A stretch of DNA of 40,064 bases, taken from Campylobacteraceae bacterium (lineage in GTDB: Bacteria; Campylobacterota; Campylobacteria; Campylobacterales; Sulfurovaceae). Of this stretch, positions 38,363 through 40,064 are shown piece by piece. Below the pieces are notes generated by a model that was not told where the DNA came from, ran no database searches, and saw only the letters and a list, made by a program, of their open reading frames with translations. Numbering within the stretch: position 1 is the first letter of the stretch; every line of letters begins with the position of its first letter. A program made the translations under genes and the position numbers. The stretch lies in assembly GCA_027038275.1 (NCBI GenBank), contig JALVXC010000101.1, forward strand, positions 1-40,064. The letters are read 5' to 3'.

Positions 38363-39680
38363 TCAAGGACAAAAAAAGATACCAACAAGCAGAGTCTCAC
38401 GAGGTGCAGTTGTAACAAAGGCGATGTTAAAGATAGGCATGAGTTCAGGAAAAGGGGCTGTAAAACGAGCCTTTATGTCAAAAGAGAACAAAGAGGCATC
38501 AAAGTCAGAGACTCATGCCGAGATTGCAAAAGTGATTATTGACTCACTAGGCACACTCAAAGGGGTTTCGGTAAAGATTGCTCAACAGATAGCTTTAGGT
38601 TTGCCTTTTTTGCCCCAAGAGTATTTAGATGAGATTTCAAAGTCATTTAATGCTATTCCTCCTATTAATAGAGCGTTAATACGAAAGATTATTAAGCAGG
38701 AGTTGGGTGACTACCCAGAAAATATATTTGATAGTTTTGACAACCAAGCCTTTGGAGCTGCAAGTTTAGGTCAAGTTCACCGTGCAACAAAAGATAAAAA
38801 GGAGTTGGCTATAAAGGTTCAATACCCTGGAATCTCAAAAAGCATAGAGTCCGATTTGTCTGTACTTAAGTTTGCATTGAGTCGTTTTGCTAAAGGACAA
38901 GATATTGACCACCTTATGGAGGAGGTGACAGAGAGGTTAACAGAGGAGGTTGACTATGAGTTAGAGGCACAAAATACAAAGTATTATGAGGAGCATTTAA
39001 ATCATGAGTTGATAGTTGTCCCGACTATTGTCAAAGAGTTGTCAACCAAAACGGTTTTAACTTCTACCTTTTTAGAGGGCAAGAGCTTTGAAGCCTTTTT
39101 AAATAGCAATCCAAGCCAAGATGTACGCAACCACTATGCTCAACTTATCTTTGACAGTTTTTTCATTGGGCTTTATAGATTAAATATGGTTCATGCAGAC
39201 CCTAACCCAGGGAATTTTATATTTATGGCTGACAATATGTTAGGTATGATTGACTTTGGGTGTGTCAAAAGGGTTGACAGTGAGTTTTTAAAAGGTTTCT
39301 CAAAACTGCATATATTGCTTATGGACAATGCAAGTGATGAAGTTGTAACTAAACAGTACGCAGAATTAGATATGGTAGACTATGGAAAGATGGAAGAGAT
39401 GTTAGATTTCTATCGCTCTGCTATTAAACCACTAGATAGAATCTACATAGAAATCTTTGCCCAAGAGAAGTATGACTTTAAAGAGAACAATGACTTTTCA
39501 GAGCGTGGGTTTAAGACAATTATGGAGGTACAAAAAAAACAGCGTCACGCTGTGCATAAGATGAATGCAGACTACATCTTTATTGACCGAACTCTACTTG
39601 GGTACTACAATATGTTTGAGAAGATGGAAGCGACTATTGATACTAGGTTTGCACAAGCTCTAATACGTAATGAGGTGTAG
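38352..39680 (+). CDS. AarF/UbiB/ABC1-family atypical kinase
   Basis: This 442-aa protein shows the ABC1 features: an N-terminal KxGQ-like segment in KGVSVKIAQQ (here KIAQ), the Ala-rich loop FGAASLGQVHRA replacing the glycine-rich loop, the catalytic region VHADPNPGNF, and the DFG-type IDFGCVK. Such proteins act as ATPases or kinases in quinone synthesis or lipid handling. Since Campylobacterota mostly make menaquinone, a ubiquinone role is doubtful. GGGGAGGTGCTAA before the ATG is a strong ribosome binding site inside tetR. Control by that TetR protein is inferred from the operon. Confidence 0.9.
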   Translation: MTNNQGQKKIPTSRVSRGAVVTKAMLKIGMSSGKGAVKRAFMSKENKEASKSETHAEIAKVIIDSLGTLKGVSVKIAQQIALGLPFLPQEYLDEISKSFNAIPPINRALIRKIIKQELGDYPENIFDSFDNQAFGAASLGQVHRATKDKKELAIKVQYPGISKSIESDLSVLKFALSRFAKGQDIDHLMEEVTERLTEEVDYELEAQNTKYYEEHLNHELIVVPTIVKELSTKTVLTSTFLEGKSFEAFLNSNPSQDVRNHYAQLIFDSFFIGLYRLNMVHADPNPGNFIFMADNMLGMIDFGCVKRVDSEFLKGFSKLHILLMDNASDEVVTKQYAELDMVDYGKMEEMLDFYRSAIKPLDRIYIEIFAQEKYDFKENNDFSERGFKTIMEVQKKQRHAVHKMNADYIFIDRTLLGYYNMFEKMEATIDTRFAQALIRNEV

Positions 39681-39700
39681 GGTGCGATTGCTATCGCACC
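39681..39700 (+). terminator. Hairpin directly after the AarF gene
   Basis: GGTGCGAT-TGCT-ATCGCACC is a perfect 8-bp stem with high G/C starting one base after the stop. There is no T tract, so it may be a 3'-end stabiliser or an atypical terminator. Confidence 0.5.
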
Positions 39701-39713
39701 ATATTAAATTGCT

Positions 39714-39822
39714 CTCGTTCCCACCGTCTCGGTGGGAATGCATAGGAGCGTTATTTTAGTTAAAAAAGCTTTTTGCAAATTAAATTCCAATATGCATTCC
39801 CAACGAGGACGTTGGGAACGAG
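39714..39822. repeat. REPIN-like inverted pair of GTTCCCA palindromes
   Basis: Unit C (39714-39744) holds TTCCCACCG-TCT-CGGTGGGAA. Unit D (39791-39822), in opposite orientation, holds TTCCCAACG-AGGA-CGTTGGGAA. Both share the CTCGTTCCCA and GCATA edges with the pair at 22321-22523, and the spacer is 46 bases. Confidence 0.8.
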
Positions 39823-39861
39823 TAAGTTTTACAAGATATCTAATAGAGAAAAGGATAAAAG

Positions 39862-40064
39862 ATGAAAGAGACAACAGCAAAACAGGTAGATAGACTCACT
39901 AACTCTAAAATAAAAGAGCCTATAGTCTTAAATAGATTATTTGACTCTAAAGGATTTGCATGGTTTATCTTTGGCTTAAGCATACTTCTTATGTTTATTG
40001 AGAACTTTTTAAAAATGAATAAATTTGTAGGTGGGTGGCATATTGTCTCTTATCTACTGCTTCT
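39862..40064 (+). CDS. N-terminal part of a membrane protein, cut by the window end
   Basis: The ATG follows AAAAGGATAAAAG, a good ribosome binding site. About 67 residues are visible: a charged N-terminus (MKETTAKQVDRLTNSKIKEP), one hydrophobic segment (about 34-46, WFIFGLSILLMFIEN) and the start of a second (GGWHIVSYLLL). The frame stays open at the end of the window. The family cannot be told from this fragment. Confidence 0.65.
   Translation, partial: MKETTAKQVDRLTNSKIKEPIVLNRLFDSKGFAWFIFGLSILLMFIENFLKMNKFVGGWHIVSYLLL

Noticed and set aside
38352-39680. Ubiquinone-biosynthesis kinase UbiB by name
   Set aside because: The family fits, but no ubi genes are nearby and Campylobacterota generally make menaquinone, so the specific name is not justified.

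Overview
The window is AT-rich and reads as chromosome of a Campylobacterota (epsilonproteobacterial) bacterium, probably one of the free-living Sulfurimonas/Sulfurovum-type lineages. The basis is inference: AT-biased codon use, a single RNase J with a long basic N-terminus next to ksgA, promoters recognisable mainly by their TATAAT box, and the housekeeping gene set. No rRNA or marker gene is present to fix the genus.

Region 1 (about 117-9706) is an integrated mobile element of about 9.6 kb. It sits at the 3' end of a tRNA-Leu(TAG) gene, whose last 26 bases are repeated at the far end with one mismatch. Identical 20-bp doublets (gggtgtcc-tctt-gggtgtcc) lie just inside both ends and look like integrase arm sites. 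The element carries a tRNA-adjacent integrase (388 aa), a short catalytic-domain-only tyrosine recombinase (195 aa), two paralogous rolling-circle Rep proteins each preceded by an AlpA-like helix-turn-helix protein, a Mor-like activator, a small HTH regulator with candidate operators, a large four-helix membrane protein with NQSV repeats, and a broken YafQ-type toxin gene. It also has two related tRNA-shaped RNA genes. One has a Lys(TTT) anticodon loop; in the other the anticodon loop is replaced by a short GAAA-capped hairpin. No Zot, coat or conjugation genes are visible, so it is a composite replicon, satellite or integrative element rather than a recognisable complete phage.

Region 2 (9682-10259) is a five-gene tRNA cluster on the minus strand (Pro, His, Arg-TCG, Arg-TCT, Leu). 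Region 3 (10394-40064) is chromosomal: yifB/comM; a gspF-like gene, an RDD protein and an MFS transporter; a helix-hairpin-helix membrane protein; ksgA and rnj; hisF and a nucleoside phosphorylase-like gene; rlmN; a RluA-family pseudouridine synthase; purB; nrdA; recJ; a HI0933-type flavoprotein and a TPR lipoprotein; purM; a LysR regulator; mobA and dacB; several unknown genes; a CAP-domain protein; a TetR regulator with an AarF/ABC1 kinase; and the start of a membrane protein.

Five perfect parS sites (TGTTTCACGTGAAACA) lie within 19720-23922, two of them inside genes. This marks a ParB-loading centromere and suggests the chromosome origin is not far away. Two inverted pairs of GTTCCCA palindromes (22321-22523 and 39714-39822) look like REPIN-type repeats.
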